From NCBI GenBank assembly GCA_049414625.1, contig JBMSAU010000138.1:1-64000 (forward strand): a DNA stretch of 64,000 nt. Reading direction: 5' to 3'. The position numbers and the translations under genes are program-made. How positions within the stretch are numbered: the stretch's first letter is position 1; the number at the start of each line of letters is the position of its first letter. The notes under the pieces were generated by a model. The model did no database searches and had not been told where the DNA came from. It saw only the letters and a list, made by a program, of their open reading frames with translations. The stretch is from WYEG01 sp049414625. Lineage in GTDB: Bacteria; Desulfobacterota; Thermodesulfobacteria; Thermodesulfobacteriales; Thermodesulfobacteriaceae. This document shows, piece by piece, positions 41,083-49,487 of the stretch.

Positions 41083-41979
41083 ATGTTTGATTGGAGAAAA
41101 CTTCAGGTCTTTCTAAAGGTTTACGAAACAAAAAGTTTTTCTCAGGCGGCAAAGGAGCTTTTTCTTTCTCAGCCTACGGTAACGATTCACATTAAGGAGC
41201 TTGAAGAACAACTTGGAGTTAATTTGTTTGAAAGAACAACAAGGAATGTTGTCCCAACAAAGGCTGGGCACATTCTTTATCAATATGGTGTCAAACTTTG
41301 GCAGCTTTGGTCAGGTTTAGAAAAGGAGCTTTTATCTCACAAGGACCCCGAAAGCGGACGTGTGGATGTTGGAGCAAGCACCATCCCCGGAGAGACCATT
41401 CTGCCTCAACTTATCAAAGACTTTAAATTCCTTTATCCAAAGGTCCAGGTTTATTTAAAAATTACCGATACCCAGGATGTCGTCGAGAAAGTAGCGAATG
41501 GAGAGTTCGAATTAGGTATAGTGGGAGCCGAAATTCCTCATAAAAATCTCGTCTTTATTGAGTGCTGTGAGGATGAAATCGTTCTTATCGCGCCCAAACA
41601 TTTTGAAAAAACAGAAATATCGCTTGCTGAGTTGACCCAAATACCTCTGATAGCTAGAGAACCTGGCTCAGGCACCTGGAAAACTGCTTTGGATAGGCTA
41701 AAGGAGAAAGGGATTTATCCCTCAGAACTAAACATCGTGGCGGAAATGAGCTCAACCTCTGCAGTCAAAAGTGGGGTCAAAGTGGGCATCGGATTGGGTT
41801 TTGTCTCTAAACGCGCTATCGACCTTGAACTTGCTTTAGGCCTAATTAAAATCGTCCAGATAAAGGATTTCGAAATAAAAAGGCAATTCTATATAGTTCA
41901 TCTTAAAAAAAAGCGCTTTTCCCCACCTTCAGAAATATTTTACAATTTTTTATTGGAAAGCCTAGTTAAAAGGGTTTGA
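41083..41979 (+). CDS. LysR-family transcriptional regulator
   Basis: 298 aa. The winged helix at 1-62 contains FSQAAKELFLSQPTVTIHIK, EQLGVNLFERTTRNVVPT. The effector domain covers about 90-295 (GASTIPGETILPQLI; VGIGLGFVSKRAI). The overall form resembles CysL/CbbR regulators of sulfur, selenium or carbon genes. It is probably leaderless (see its promoter). Nearby genes do not show the target; LysR proteins often act on divergent genes, but the neighbours here (aroB upstream, YkgJ-like convergent) are not divergent. Confidence 0.9.
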   Translation: MFDWRKLQVFLKVYETKSFSQAAKELFLSQPTVTIHIKELEEQLGVNLFERTTRNVVPTKAGHILYQYGVKLWQLWSGLEKELLSHKDPESGRVDVGASTIPGETILPQLIKDFKFLYPKVQVYLKITDTQDVVEKVANGEFELGIVGAEIPHKNLVFIECCEDEIVLIAPKHFEKTEISLAELTQIPLIAREPGSGTWKTALDRLKEKGIYPSELNIVAEMSSTSAVKSGVKVGIGLGFVSKRAIDLELALGLIKIVQIKDFEIKRQFYIVHLKKKRFSPPSEIFYNFLLESLVKRV

Positions 41980-42778
41980 TTTTTTTCACCGAAGGAGTTG
42001 TTTTTTTCTTTTGGACAAGCTTTTCCCCAAAAAGTACACTCTTTAACCATTTAAACCCGAACTGAAGCAGTGCTAGGTCATCTTCCTTAATCTTTTTTAA
42101 AGTTTCCTCATCAACCTCAAAAATTTCGAGAAATTTAGAGTTGAAAATAAAATCCCTAAAGCGATCAGGGTTAGTGCTCACCATAAAGAAGAGTTCTATA
42201 CTCTTTTCTGGAACTTCAATCGGTCCGAAAGAGGCCTTCCTCATGATGATTTCAGCCCATTCCACGATAGGCTCTTCAGCCTCCGGTATCCCTTGAGATT
42301 GTCTGTATTCCTCAACAGTCATTTCTTTTCCGCTTTCAAGCCCTTGGCAAAACCCTTCTTGCACCAAATAGTAAAAATCTTCGGTTCTTCTTTCATCGCG
42401 ATTTCTAAAAAGCCCAAACCCAAGAGGATAATACCTACAAGCTAAGGGACGAACAGGATAGATGGTGCATCCACCTTCTTCAAGGAAAGGGCAAGTTTTT
42501 TCGGCATCATCCCTCATTTTGAGCCTAGCTATGGGAAGTTCAGCTTTTGGCAGTAAAAAAGGCTCTGTGTAAAGTATTAAAAATTCATCGGTTGTAAGCC
42601 TCAAAAAATCACGTATGCGAATTATATCGTATGGCGTAAGGGGTAGGTATAAATCAGAACAACAGAGCTTAAAACATGGAACATTTGGCTCGCAATGGAA
42701 GCGTATTCTAGATTCTCCAGTAAGCCTGATAGGTTGAATTATCTTATCCAAACCTCTTAAAGGAACTATTGGCTCCAT
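41966..42778 (-). CDS. YkgJ-family cysteine cluster protein
   Basis: 270 aa. PCFKLCCSDLYLPLTPYDI, then CPFLEEGGCTIYPVRPLACR make the CxxxCC...CPFL...C..Y..RP..CR pattern of the YkgJ/UPF0153 family, thought to bind zinc or an iron-sulfur cluster. The C-terminal about 100 residues are helical and end in basic VQKKKTTPSVKKIKPF. Function is unknown. It overlaps the lysR end by 14 bp, convergently. Confidence 0.8.
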   Translation of the reverse strand: MEPIVPLRGLDKIIQPIRLTGESRIRFHCEPNVPCFKLCCSDLYLPLTPYDIIRIRDFLRLTTDEFLILYTEPFLLPKAELPIARLKMRDDAEKTCPFLEEGGCTIYPVRPLACRYYPLGFGLFRNRDERRTEDFYYLVQEGFCQGLESGKEMTVEEYRQSQGIPEAEEPIVEWAEIIMRKASFGPIEVPEKSIELFFMVSTNPDRFRDFIFNSKFLEIFEVDEETLKKIKEDDLALLQFGFKWLKSVLFGEKLVQKKKTTPSVKKIKPF

Positions 42779-42810
42779 GAACTTACCCCTGTTAGGTTTT
42801 TGTTTGAATT

Positions 42811-42838
42811 AGGATAGATGATAAATTACTTTTGTCAA
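42811..42838 (-). promoter_or_regulatory. promoter of the YkgJ-like gene
   Basis: On the minus strand TTGACA (42838-42833), 16-nt spacer, TATCCT (42816-42811). The ATG follows 32 bases later. Confidence 0.5.
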
Positions 42839-42950
42839 GCAGGGATAGAAAATAAGTGTCCTCAGAACTCAACTTTCGAGGCGTGTTATGCTTTTTTTCC
42901 TTTTATTAGTGGTGACAGTGGTGACAGTGTAATTAGTGCTTAAGAATATC

Positions 42951-42973
42951 CCCCTCGGGAAAATCCCGAGGGG
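42951..42973 (-). terminator. terminator of the small secreted protein gene
   Basis: CCCCTCGGGA, loop AAA, TCCCGAGGGG: a perfect 10-bp stem that starts 12 bases after the stop codon on the minus strand. The U-tract is weak. Confidence 0.6.
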
Positions 42974-42985
42974 TAAAGAGATGGA

Positions 42986-43156
42986 TTAACAACCCTCTAC
43001 TTTTTTCTTCTTAGGCTTTTCTTCTTTCTTTGTGGCGTTTTCAGTAGCGTTGTCCTTCTTAGGACAACCACCCTTCTTCTCTCCTGCTGCTACTGCAAAC
43101 CCAACGCTACCAAAAGCAAAGGTCAAACCAACTAAAAGGGCTATGAGCTTCTTCAT
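42986..43156 (-). CDS. small exported lysine-rich protein with two cysteines
   Basis: 56 aa. ATG 43156 has AAGGAGGTGGAACC before it, and the stop TAA is at 42986-42988, followed by a strong hairpin. The signal peptide is MKKLIALLVGLTFAFGSVGF with cleavage near AVAA-GE. The mature about 32 residues hold GGCPKKDNATENATKKEEKP and then KKKKVEGC: 11 or more Lys and two Cys, one near each end. I know no family. It lies 21 bp after a monoheme cytochrome gene and may share its mRNA. A metal, heme or disulfide role is only a guess. Confidence 0.75.
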   Translation of the reverse strand: MKKLIALLVGLTFAFGSVGFAVAAGEKKGGCPKKDNATENATKKEEKPKKKKVEGC

Positions 43157-43177
43157 GGTTCCACCTCCTTTGAGTTT

Positions 43178-43426
43178 TTATTTTTTAACTGCAGCAAAAG
43201 CCTTCCTAATTTCTTCGTCAGTATTCTTATTGTGGAGAGCCTTCGTACGAGACTTGTTCCTTAAGAAATCAACGAGCTCGTCAGCGGACTTAACCCCTGT
43301 CTTCTTAATGAGCTCAGCAACCTTGTCCATGCTTTTGTGACACTTTACACAGCCCTCTACCGCAAACACTGCTGAGCTTGAAAGGATAAGCCCAAACATA
43401 ACTGCTAAACTCACTACCTTCTTCAT
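43178..43426 (-). CDS. small exported monoheme cytochrome c
   Basis: 82 aa. AGGAGGTGG precedes the start; ATG 43426 is preferred over the adjacent GTG. Signal peptide to about residue 23 (SSAVFA-VE). CVKCH at 26-30 binds heme immediately after the mature N-terminus. The rest is helical (SMDKVAELIKKTGVKSADEL), with no clear Met ligand in the mature part besides SMDK and a possible His at LHNKN. A periplasmic electron carrier is likely. The lysine-rich secreted protein gene follows. Confidence 0.85.
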   Translation of the reverse strand: MKKVVSLAVMFGLILSSSAVFAVEGCVKCHKSMDKVAELIKKTGVKSADELVDFLRNKSRTKALHNKNTDEEIRKAFAAVKK

Positions 43427-43454
43427 CACCCACCTCCTTATGTAACAATTTAAA

Positions 43455-43482
43455 ATTTTATTTGGAGCTTATCTTTTGTCAA
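43455..43482 (-). promoter_or_regulatory. promoter of the cytochrome and small-protein pair
   Basis: On the minus strand TTGACA (43482-43477), 16-nt spacer, TAAAAT (43460-43455). A ribosome site and ATG 43426 follow. Confidence 0.6.
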
Positions 43483-43587
43483 GCCCCAATACATATCAAT
43501 CAAAGGTCATGCCAATTTAAAAGACCCTATACTCTTTGTAAACCTGTGAGCCTCTGACAAAATTGTAATTTTTTAAAAGGACTTTGC

Positions 43588-44433
43588 TTACAATTTTGTC
43601 AGAGATTCATATTTTTTTAAATATTCTGAAAGCCGCTCTTTTTTCCCCTTTAAACCGAACTTCTTGCGCAGGCGTTTTCGGTAAAAATCAACGGCACTTT
43701 TACTTAGACCAAGGACCTTGGCAATCTCCTCCGAAGATTTCCCCTCTTTCACCAAAAGGGCAACCTGAGCTTCCCGTAGGCTTAACCCTGATAACGGATG
43801 ATACTTCTTTCCTTCTTCAAAAAGCGCCTCCTTAACCTCCCTTTCCAGGTCTAAAAGAGTGCTCTTTAACTCCGAAGGAAGATGGGGCATTATCAAACGG
43901 AAAAAGGGTATGATCTTATTTTCTAAAAGGGCATAAAATTTGAACTCCTTACTTAAATTTTCGCTCGTTGAAACTTCTTTCTTTTCTGTCCCTTGGGCTA
44001 ACCCTGACATAATTGAATAGTCTTTTGGCATCTCCTGATGAACGACTGCTATTAGCCTGGGTTTTGTTGGTAAAGGAAAAATGGTTAAAAGATAGGGTTG
44101 AAGGACGCCCTCTATGTTTAAAGAATATTGCATAGAAAAAACTTCACTTCTTTTGTCTAAGACCTCCTTCAACCCCTCTAACACTTTTCGAGCGGACTCA
44201 TCTCCGGCATCTTTAGCCCTTTCGCATAGCTCTAAGTAGTTGTATCCGATGGTGTCTGGTCTGAAGAAAAGACCAGACTTTAACCCTTTATCGATCCAGG
44301 CTCGGTTAACTTGAATGATTGTTCCCTTTTCATCGAGAAGGGCAATAAGACCAGGAAAGGCTTGAAAAAAAGCTTTACCTATAGCGAACCTATCTTTTTG
44401 CTTCTTTGGAGAATTAACTCCCTTCTTTGGCAT
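43588..44433 (-). CDS. PAS-domain regulator with LuxR-type helix-turn-helix
   Basis: 281 aa. Residues about 20-75 resemble a PAS domain (FPGLIALLDEKGTIIQVNRA; YLELCERAKDAGDE). The C-terminal LSLREAQVALLVKEGKSSEE, IAKVLGLSKSAVDFYRKRLR is a LuxR/GerE-type HTH. There is no receiver or kinase domain. Such one-component regulators sense redox, small molecules or light. Targets are unknown; the upstream neighbour, the dehydrogenase at 44439, is a candidate. Confidence 0.8.
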   Translation of the reverse strand: MPKKGVNSPKKQKDRFAIGKAFFQAFPGLIALLDEKGTIIQVNRAWIDKGLKSGLFFRPDTIGYNYLELCERAKDAGDESARKVLEGLKEVLDKRSEVFSMQYSLNIEGVLQPYLLTIFPLPTKPRLIAVVHQEMPKDYSIMSGLAQGTEKKEVSTSENLSKEFKFYALLENKIIPFFRLIMPHLPSELKSTLLDLEREVKEALFEEGKKYHPLSGLSLREAQVALLVKEGKSSEEIAKVLGLSKSAVDFYRKRLRKKFGLKGKKERLSEYLKKYESLTKL

Positions 44434-44438
44434 TTTGC

Positions 44439-45479
44439 TTAGAAGTATTCTCCGTAGGTTATGGAACTAAGCTTATACAGAAGGTAATGCGAGATTTCTG
44501 CTACTACAGAATGCATCAATCTTTCCATTGCTTCCTCCGAATAATAAGCTACATGGGGCGTAAGGATAAAGTTAGGATAACGGAAAAGATAAAGGGTTTG
44601 AAGAGCTTTGGTTAAGACCTCTGGAGGACAGACTTCCTTTAGGAAGCTTCCTTCGGTTAAAACCTTCTCGCCTTCGAAAACATCTAAAGCAACACCTCCC
44701 TTAAGCTTTCCGTTTGCTAAAGCCCAGAGCAAAGCTGAGGTATCAACCACCGGACCTCGGGCAATGTTTATAAGCATCGCCTTATCTTTGACAAGTTTGA
44801 TGTTTTCTAAGTTTATTAAATGCTTAGTCTCTTTGGTTAAAGGGACAGCAACGAAGATCACATCAGAAGAGGCTAAAAGTTGATCCAGGCTAACATACTT
44901 TACTTTGTATAATTCTTCAAGCTTTTTATTGGGATTTAAATCGTAGGCGAGGACTTCCATTCCTATTCCAAAAGCTATTCGGCAGATGTGCGAACCAATG
45001 TTTCCCGTTCCGATAACACCAGCAACCTTACCAAAGAGGTCAAAACCCATCAACCCCTCCCGAGAAAAATCAAAATCTTTCATCTTGGAAATAGCTGTCT
45101 TAAGCCTTCTTGCCAAGGCAAACATAAGGGCAATAGCGTGCTCAGCCACAGTAACGCTTGCATAAACCGGCACATTAGCAACCTCTATACCCCTTCTCTT
45201 GCAAGCTAAAATATCTATATGGTCCATTCCGGTTGTTCGCGTTATCACAAACTTAAGGTTTTTCATTTGGTCAAGCACCTCTTCATCTACCACAGAATTC
45301 AAATAAATAACCGCAATTTCCGTGTCGCCATGCTCCCTACAAGTTTCTTTGTTTAGAGTATAAGAGACAAATTTAACCTCAAAATCTTGAAACCTTTCCC
45401 CAAGCTTCTCTTTTAGCCTACGTAGGTACTCCTCCTTTTCCCAATCCTTCGCTTCAAAAAAGGTGATCACCCGGCTCAT
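44439..45479 (-). CDS. D-2-hydroxyacid dehydrogenase
   Basis: 346-aa NAD-dependent dehydrogenase of the D-lactate type. GVIGTGNIGSHICRIAFGIG binds NAD. The catalytic Arg is in NIARGPVVDTSAL, Glu in ALDVFEGEKVL, His in LTPHVAYYSEEA. VPVYASVTVAEHAIALMFAL is family typical. The pyruvate/lactate or other 2-keto acid substrate cannot be settled here. GGGGGT precedes the ATG. It is followed 5 bp later by the PAS-HTH gene, so they may be co-regulated. Confidence 0.88.
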   Translation of the reverse strand: MSRVITFFEAKDWEKEEYLRRLKEKLGERFQDFEVKFVSYTLNKETCREHGDTEIAVIYLNSVVDEEVLDQMKNLKFVITRTTGMDHIDILACKRRGIEVANVPVYASVTVAEHAIALMFALARRLKTAISKMKDFDFSREGLMGFDLFGKVAGVIGTGNIGSHICRIAFGIGMEVLAYDLNPNKKLEELYKVKYVSLDQLLASSDVIFVAVPLTKETKHLINLENIKLVKDKAMLINIARGPVVDTSALLWALANGKLKGGVALDVFEGEKVLTEGSFLKEVCPPEVLTKALQTLYLFRYPNFILTPHVAYYSEEAMERLMHSVVAEISHYLLYKLSSITYGEYF

Positions 45480-45496
45480 GAGCTACCCCCCGTTAT

Positions 45497-47155
45497 TTAT
45501 GGTTGCAAATACTTCTGTTTGTCCTTTGGGACCCACCATCTTTCAAGGTTGTAAGCTATGCCGATCGCTGAAGGAGAAACCCCTCGGAAGCGGTGATGAA
45601 TGGCCTCAAGGCTGTAGGGGATGTAGAGAAAGGTATAAGGCTGGTCTTCAGCCAAGATCTCCTGCACCCTGTAGTAGATCCTCTTTCGTTTCTCCTTGTC
45701 CAAGGTGTATCTTCCTTCTTCGAGCAACCGGTCAAGCTCTTCGTTTTTATAAGAGATAAAATTTAAACCTGGAGGGTTTATCTTGCTTGAATGGAAGATG
45801 TCGTAGAGGTCTGGGTCAAGCCCGGTTGTCCAACCAAGGATAACTGCCTGAAACCTCCTCTTGTCGATAAACTGATGGATGAGCGTTGTCCATTCAACCA
45901 CCCTTATGTTTACCCTTATCCCAATTTTGCTTAGCTCCTGCTGAACGATCTGAGCGGCAAGAAGCCTTGAAAGGTTCCCATGGTTGACAAGCAGAGTAAA
46001 CTCAAAGGGCTTCCCATCTTTATAGAGCCATCCATCCTTACCCTTAACAAAGCCAGCCTCTTGCAATAGGCTTAAAGCCTTATTTGGGTCGTAGGGGCAG
46101 GTTTTTTCAATCTCTGGATTGTAAAACCAAGCATCTGGCTTATAGGGTCCGTAAGCTGGTATACCTTGCCCAAGGAGGGCACCTTCAACCACCTTCTTTT
46201 TATCTATGGCGTAGCATAGGGCAAGCCTAACCCTTTTGTCAGCAAAAAGAGGGTCCTTAAGATTATATCCGATGTAAGTATAGCTAAAGGAAAGGTATTT
46301 GTAAACCTGAAACCGTTCTTTCAGTTCTCTATCCCTTTCTATACGGAAGTATTGAAGAGGAGTTAAGGATATCCAGTCAAGTCCTCCAGCCCTTAGCTCG
46401 AGGAAAAGGGTCGTTGGGTCTGGAATAACCCTAAAAAGGACCTGGTCTAAGTAAGCTCTACCCTCGGAATATAAAGGATTTACACCAAGCTTTAGGCTAC
46501 TTCCCCTTTTCCATTCTACAAACTTAAACGGTCCATTCCCAACCGGTCTTTTACCAAACTCTCTTTGAATATAGCTTAGGTCTTTATCAGCTAAGAGATG
46601 GCGAGGTAGAACTACGAGATTTCCCCAGGAGATGAGGGCAAGGGCAAAGGGTCTTTTGTAGTAAACCCTAAAGGTGTGGTCGTCTATCACCTCAAAACGT
46701 TCTACCTCAAGAAAGTCGCTTGCATAAGGGGAGGGAGTCTTAGGATCAGTAATAAGCTTAAACCCAAATTCAACATCCCAAGCAGTGACTGGGGTGCCAT
46801 CCTCCCATTTCGCATTTTTCTTTAGATAAAAGGTTATAACCCGTTGGTCCTTTGAAACTTCATACCTTTCAGCAAGGTCGCCAACGATAGATAGGTCCGG
46901 AGCATACTTAACAATCCCTCGGAAAATCAGCCCAGCAACCCTATGGCTCATAACATCTGTTGCCAGCATGGGCACAAGGATGCTTGCATCAGCTATCGTC
47001 CCAACAACCAAAGCATCCCCATAAGAAGGTTCCTCTTGCACCATCTCTTTCGAAAAGGAAAATGATTTTTCAATTAAACCTTTAGAATTGTTTACGAAAA
47101 ACAAAGAAGCTAAAAAAAGGAGAGCAACTAAACCTAAAAAAAGCTTCTTCCTCAA
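45497..47155 (-). CDS. ABC transporter substrate-binding protein, family 5 (peptide/nickel)
   Basis: 552 aa from a TTG start at 47155; AAGGAGATTAG, which includes the thpR stop, precedes it. The N-terminal segment LFLGLVALLFLASLFFVNNS is a signal or anchor. RYEVSKDQRVITFYLKKNAK, WEDGTPVTAWDVEFGFKLI and VRLALCYAIDKKKVV are SBP_bac_5 signatures. Partners of DppBCDF/OppBCDF type are not in the window, so it is an orphan component. Peptides, nickel chelates or a signalling role are possible ligands. Confidence 0.88.
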   Translation of the reverse strand: MRKKLFLGLVALLFLASLFFVNNSKGLIEKSFSFSKEMVQEEPSYGDALVVGTIADASILVPMLATDVMSHRVAGLIFRGIVKYAPDLSIVGDLAERYEVSKDQRVITFYLKKNAKWEDGTPVTAWDVEFGFKLITDPKTPSPYASDFLEVERFEVIDDHTFRVYYKRPFALALISWGNLVVLPRHLLADKDLSYIQREFGKRPVGNGPFKFVEWKRGSSLKLGVNPLYSEGRAYLDQVLFRVIPDPTTLFLELRAGGLDWISLTPLQYFRIERDRELKERFQVYKYLSFSYTYIGYNLKDPLFADKRVRLALCYAIDKKKVVEGALLGQGIPAYGPYKPDAWFYNPEIEKTCPYDPNKALSLLQEAGFVKGKDGWLYKDGKPFEFTLLVNHGNLSRLLAAQIVQQELSKIGIRVNIRVVEWTTLIHQFIDKRRFQAVILGWTTGLDPDLYDIFHSSKINPPGLNFISYKNEELDRLLEEGRYTLDKEKRKRIYYRVQEILAEDQPYTFLYIPYSLEAIHHRFRGVSPSAIGIAYNLERWWVPKDKQKYLQP

Positions 47156-47158
47156 GGG

Positions 47159-47734
47159 CTAATCTCCTTTAAGAGGAAATACTTTAAGTGGCGTGTACTT
47201 TGGTCCGGTAGGGCTAAGTTTGCTCTCAAAAAGGATGAGCTCTTCAACTGGGAAGCTTTTTCCTTTCAAAAATTGAGCTTTTTTGGCCAATTCTTGAACA
47301 AATTCATGGTAGGCTGAGCGGTCCTTTAGCTCTTTTAGCCTAAAGAGGGTGATGTGGGGATGAAAGTCCCTGTCTTCCAGCTTAAAGCCTATTTTCTTAA
47401 AATCCTTGGAAAGCTCATGAACAAGCCTCTCTAAGGTATTTGACCTTTCCTCACAACCAAGGAAAACAACTCGAAAATCGCCCTTTTTGGGGAAACCTGA
47501 AACCTCCGTCAAAAATAGTTCAAAGCAAGGAAAGTCCTTTACTCTCTTTTCGCAGACCAGAACTATCTTCTCAACCTCCTTTTCAGGAAGGTTTCCGAAG
47601 AAAAAAAGGGTAAGGTGAAAGTTTTCCTCTTCTACCCATTTGAGGCGGGCAAAAGGTTGCTCTTCTGTCTTCAGCTTAGAAAGTTCTTTCTTTAAGCTCG
47701 AGGGCAAATCTATAGCGAGAAAGGCCCTCACCAT
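47159..47734 (-). CDS. thpR: RNA 2',3'-cyclic phosphodiesterase
   Basis: 191-aa 2H phosphoesterase (LigT). Two catalytic motifs are seen: FHLTLFFFG near residue 40 and HPHITLFRL near 125. VRAFLAIDLPSSLKKEL is the family start. It opens 2',3'-cyclic phosphates on RNA ends. AAGGAGGT upstream confirms the ATG at 47734, although it lies 59 bp inside cinA. A C-terminal strand, LILFESKLSPTGPKYTPL, is typical. Confidence 0.9.
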   Translation of the reverse strand: MVRAFLAIDLPSSLKKELSKLKTEEQPFARLKWVEEENFHLTLFFFGNLPEKEVEKIVLVCEKRVKDFPCFELFLTEVSGFPKKGDFRVVFLGCEERSNTLERLVHELSKDFKKIGFKLEDRDFHPHITLFRLKELKDRSAYHEFVQELAKKAQFLKGKSFPVEELILFESKLSPTGPKYTPLKVFPLKGD

Positions 47735-48998
47735 AAACTAAATACCTCCTTAGCATATCAAGGGCGGTGTAGCTTGCAAGCTTCTGAATCCAGGTTCTTT
47801 CACCGCTAAACTTAAACCTAACGGATATGGCTTTAGACCCTGTGCCAAGGGCAATGAAAACTGTGCCTACTGGAAGGTCATCGGTTCCACCAGTTGGACC
47901 AGCAAGGCCTGTAATTGCCAAGCTATAATCAGCCTTGCTTTTTTCTAAGGTCCTTTTTGCCATCTCAAGAGCGGTTTCATGGCTATAAACGGTGTGCTTA
48001 GCGATCGTATCTTCGCTTACGCCAAGAACCTCGACCTTACTTCTTTCCGAATAGACTACAAAGCCCCTATCAAAGTAGTTTGAGCTCCCTGAAATGCTTG
48101 TTATTAGACTTGCAAGTTGACCTCCAGTGCAGGACTCTGCTACAGCTACCCTTTTTCCTTTCTCCAAAAGAAGCTCCCCAACAAGAACAGGCAAAGTCTT
48201 ATCCCCCTCGGAAAGGAATTCAAACTTAAATCTTTCTTTCAACTTCTCTTTCACTTTTTCTATGAGACTTTTTTGGTGTAAGCCCCCTCGGTTCTCTCGG
48301 GATGACAAAGTGGAGGCTCGGGATGACAAAGTGGATGCCTGCAAAATAAGCTTAACTTCCGGCCCCTCAGGATAGTAGCCAACTTCAAGCTCTTTTACTT
48401 TATCTCCTAAAGAATTTTGTAGGAATGAATTCAAATCCGTCTCGTTTAAGTCAAAAAACCTAAGGATGGCAAGTTCACTTCTATTCTCGGCTTTAACATT
48501 TAAGAGCTCAGGTAAAACTTTATTCTTTAGCAAGGCTTTAAACTGAGAAGGAACACCAGGGAGGAAAAAAACAGGCTTTTCTTTTACCAAAAGCTTAAAA
48601 CCAGCCATGGTAAGGTCTTCAGAAAGAAGGATGCTTCCTTTAGGAAGAAGAGCTAGCTTTCTTGCCACCTCAAAGGATTTGACGTATTCTCTGTTTTTCT
48701 GCAAAGCTGAGAGCACCTCAGCCCTTTCTTCGAGTTCAAGGTCAAAGGCTTGGGATGCCGCAAGCACGGTTAAGTCATCGTCCGTTGGACCAAGCCCTCC
48801 TGAAACTATGATAAAATCATACTCATCAACAAGTCTTTTAAGCGCCTTGACGATTAGAGGAACATCATCCGGAACAACCACTACCTCACCAAGCTTAAAT
48901 CCATAAGCTTGAAGAGCCTCCCCCGCAACCTTGGCGTTCTCATTGACGACCCTCCCATAAATAAGCTCATGACCGATGCAAAGCAGAGCTGAAAGCAT
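47676..48998 (-). CDS. cinA: competence/damage-inducible protein CinA (nicotinamide mononucleotide deamidase)
   Basis: 440 aa. The N-terminal COG1058/MoCF domain carries GHELIYGRVVNENAKVAGEA and IIVSGGLGPTDDDLTV. The C-terminal PncC domain has VAVAESCTGGQLASLITSIS with catalytic Ser, and GLAGPTGGTDDLPVGTVFIA. It recycles NMN and hydrolyses ADP-ribose in studied homologues. The linker between domains (about residues 222-250) holds a 7-residue tandem, ASTLSSR, that is the translated dispersed repeat (48297-48338). Confidence 0.92.
   Translation of the reverse strand: MLSALLCIGHELIYGRVVNENAKVAGEALQAYGFKLGEVVVVPDDVPLIVKALKRLVDEYDFIIVSGGLGPTDDDLTVLAASQAFDLELEERAEVLSALQKNREYVKSFEVARKLALLPKGSILLSEDLTMAGFKLLVKEKPVFFLPGVPSQFKALLKNKVLPELLNVKAENRSELAILRFFDLNETDLNSFLQNSLGDKVKELEVGYYPEGPEVKLILQASTLSSRASTLSSRENRGGLHQKSLIEKVKEKLKERFKFEFLSEGDKTLPVLVGELLLEKGKRVAVAESCTGGQLASLITSISGSSNYFDRGFVVYSERSKVEVLGVSEDTIAKHTVYSHETALEMAKRTLEKSKADYSLAITGLAGPTGGTDDLPVGTVFIALGTGSKAISVRFKFSGERTWIQKLASYTALDMLRRYLVYGEGLSRYRFALELKERTF
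48288..48338. repeat. dispersed repeat in tandem inside cinA
   Basis: TCGGGATGACAAAGTGGAGGC at 48297-48317 is followed by the same 21-base unit with one change at 48318-48338, preceded by CCTCGGTTCTC. The 21-bp length keeps the reading frame and adds ASTLSSR twice on the minus strand. Confidence 0.75.
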
Positions 48999-49007
48999 GA
49001 AAACTTA

Positions 49008-49487
49008 CTAAAGATGGTTTTTAAATATGATGATAAGAAAAAGTATTAAGGCGGTCAAGAGACCAGCCGCAAGGTCATCCATCATGATCCCAAAACCGCC
49101 CTTCATTCTCTCAAATCTTTTTAAAGGCGGGGGCTTGCTTATGTCGATTATTCTAAACAGGATAAAGGCGAGAGCAAAGTCAAGAAGGCTTTTTGCCACG
49201 AAAACCGAAAGATAAGAGCCTGCTATTTCGTCAATTACGACCTCATCAGGGTCCTCATCCTGAAGAGCTTTGCTTGCAACCTCTGCGGTGATGATGCCTA
49301 AAAGCGTGAGAAGAAAAAAGACTATTAGCTTGAACCCAAAGGATAGGTCTTTAGTGAAGTAGGCAAGGATTATTCCTTCAAGGGAGCCAAGGGTCCCTGG
49401 CATGGATGGAATAAACCCTATACCAAGCCCTGAGGCTAGAACTAAGCTAACCCTTTCTGAAAGGGTCCCTTTTAAGCTCCCTTTCAA
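49008..49487 (-). CDS. pgpA: phosphatidylglycerophosphatase A
   Basis: 159 aa from a TTG at 49487; GGGGAGG ten bases upstream supports it over the TTG at 49511. It removes phosphate from phosphatidylglycerophosphate in the inner membrane. GIGFIPSMPGTLGSLEGI, VVIDEIAGSY and DISKPPPLKRFERMKGGFGI followed by MMDDLAAG are PgpA motifs. Four membrane segments are seen. Its 5' end lies within the 3' end of the upstream lipoprotein gene. Confidence 0.88.
   Translation of the reverse strand: MKGSLKGTLSERVSLVLASGLGIGFIPSMPGTLGSLEGIILAYFTKDLSFGFKLIVFFLLTLLGIITAEVASKALQDEDPDEVVIDEIAGSYLSVFVAKSLLDFALAFILFRIIDISKPPPLKRFERMKGGFGIMMDDLAAGLLTALILFLIIIFKNHL

Noticed and set aside
42911..42929. GGTGACAGT direct repeat pair as a start of a CRISPR or binding array
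   Set aside because: Only two adjacent short units, no spacers and no cas genes anywhere in the window.
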